64,000 nucleotides of DNA from Dyadobacter tibetensis Y620-1 (GTDB taxonomy: Bacteria; Bacteroidota; Bacteroidia; Cytophagales; Spirosomataceae), in contig NZ_AZQN01000002.1 in the NCBI RefSeq assembly GCF_000566685.1, positions 248,001 to 312,000 on the forward strand. Direction: 5' to 3'. Shown piece after piece: positions 63,284 to 64,000 of this stretch. The notes beneath the pieces are model-generated. The model had not been told where the DNA came from. It did not search any database and saw only the letters and a list, made by a program, of their open reading frames with translations. Within the stretch, counting starts at the first letter, position 1, and every line of letters starts with the position of its first letter. A program made the position numbers and the translations under genes.

Positions 63284-64000
63284 TTAGCTGGCAATAATTT
63301 CCTTTTTCTTTGGATCCCAGGTAACCTTTTTCCCTGTATGTAGGGCTGTAGTAGCCATTATATTCGCCACAGAATGGTTGAAACCTACCCGCGCCGGGGC
63401 ATTGGTTTCTTTTCTGCTTCGGATACACTCCATCCAGTTTTGCATATGCAATGACGTCATCGGATCGGAACCAGTGTTGGCATCCGTTTCAATTTTTGCG
63501 GCTGCAGAAAGAGACATTTTAGGCAGTAGGTTTTCTTTCATTCCCATAGCCTGGGCCTCCCTGGATCTTAATCCCCCCTCAGGAGTAATTTCATTGGTAT
63601 CCAGATTGATCATACCGGCATTGGAGTAGTAATACTCCTTAACTCCTCCCGCAGAATTATTAAATCGTGAAGAGTAAATTACCTGGAAGCCCTTGTCTTT
63701 CTGGTCGAAGGGACCATAATCGAATGCAGCAGAAAAGGTGTCGGCATTGGTACGACCATCTTTCCAGGTATAAACGCCTCCATTGGCCACTACACTTCTT
63801 GGAGCATCCAGTCCAGAGAACCAGTGAACCGTATCAATCTGGTGGGCCATCCACTGTCCGGGAATTCCGGAAGAATAAGGATAGAAAAGACGATACTCCA
63901 GATAATACCGAGGGTTCCACGCTACCTTTGGACGGTTCATCAGGAAACGATCCCAGTCAGTATCTTCCTGACGTATCTGGGAAACGAGCTCAGGACGTCT
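63284..64000 (-). CDS. Gfo/Idh/MocA family oxidoreductase, partial (N-terminus outside window)
   Basis: The frame is open to the right edge, giving the 238 C-terminal residues. The C-terminal alpha/beta domain of Gfo/Idh/MocA enzymes is visible: GIPGQWMAHQIDTVHWFSG (catalytic His/Asp region), then NWMECIRSRKETNAPARVG and HSVANIMATTALHTGKKVTWD. Such enzymes oxidise or isomerise sugars using NAD(P). Its N-terminus, and thus a Tat signal if present, lies outside the window. It is upstream of DUF6807, so both are probably one operon for a carbohydrate, substrate unknown. Confidence 0.88.
   Translation of the reverse strand, partial: RRPELVSQIRQEDTDWDRFLMNRPKVAWNPRYYLEYRLFYPYSSGIPGQWMAHQIDTVHWFSGLDAPRSVVANGGVYTWKDGRTNADTFSAAFDYGPFDQKDKGFQVIYSSRFNNSAGGVKEYYYSNAGMINLDTNEITPEGGLRSREAQAMGMKENLLPKMSLSAAAKIETDANTGSDPMTSLHMQNWMECIRSRKETNAPARVGFNHSVANIMATTALHTGKKVTWDPKKKEIIAS

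Noticed and set aside
1..64000. CRISPR arrays, prophage, insertion sequences or a defence island
   Set aside because: No direct-repeat arrays, transposase, integrase, restriction or toxin-antitoxin genes were recognised in any frame inspected.

Overview
The window reads as an ordinary chromosomal stretch of a Bacteroidota bacterium, most likely of the Cytophagales. Pointers are promoters with the Bacteroidota -7 box (TAnnTTTG or the shorter TANTTTG) instead of -35/-10 boxes, very few Shine-Dalgarno sequences, a protein with the CHU_C / gliding-motility C-terminal domain (type IX secretion), a bacillithiol gene (bshA), DUF4834 and DUF6807 proteins, and a parvulin-SurA-MoxR block. No phage, insertion sequence, CRISPR array, rRNA or tRNA is visible. 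The genus assignment is inference.

Layout. 1-4.2 kb: a deoxysugar-acid catabolic operon on the minus strand (UxaA-type dehydratase, SDR dehydrogenase, FAH-family hydrolase running off the left edge) with a divergent AraC regulator. 4.2-8.3 kb: adenine deaminase, an ECF-like sigma factor, RarA, a small unknown protein. 8.3-9.9 kb: an AT-rich gene-poor stretch holding a candidate small RNA. 9.9-13.8 kb: an orphan NarL-type response regulator, an aldo/keto reductase, and a CLC antiporter with fluoride-type (CLC-F) signatures behind a structured leader. 13.9-25.9 kb: housekeeping genes (bshA, UbiA prenyltransferase, purN, DMT permease, a divergent J-domain protein, DEAD-box helicase, hemA, a sensor kinase, a LuxE-like protein). 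26-30.9 kb: a decayed gene remnant, then a gluconate-2-dehydrogenase-like subunit 3 with its GMC oxidoreductase, a DUF5009-type membrane protein and a VOC protein. 31.6-36.5 kb: an outer-membrane-biogenesis block (a parvulin protein carrying an OmpA-like segment, SurA, MoxR ATPase).

37.2-48.4 kb is the clearest system: a complete myo-inositol catabolic operon (iolB, iolC, mmsA/iolA, iolG, SLC5 symporter, class II aldolase iolJ, iolD, iolE) with a divergent LacI repressor. Two identical CAAACGTTTG operators lie 21 bp apart, one overlapping the presumed -33 box, and a perfect 14-bp inverted repeat separates iolG from the transporter. Together the products import inositol and convert it to DHAP and acetyl-CoA.

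48.5-64 kb: small lipoproteins, a single-domain response regulator, the type IX secreted protein, a YjdI-CDGSH iron-sulfur fusion, D-lactate-type dehydrogenase, acyl-ACP desaturase, PlsC acyltransferase, DJ-1/PfpI protein, pirin, small DUF proteins, and at the right edge a DUF6807 protein with a truncated Gfo/Idh/MocA oxidoreductase.

No wholly new multi-gene system could be demonstrated. The best leads are the candidate small RNA near 8.85 kb, the structured leader of the CLC-F gene, the parvulin protein with an embedded OmpA-like segment, and the intercistronic inverted repeat in the iol operon.
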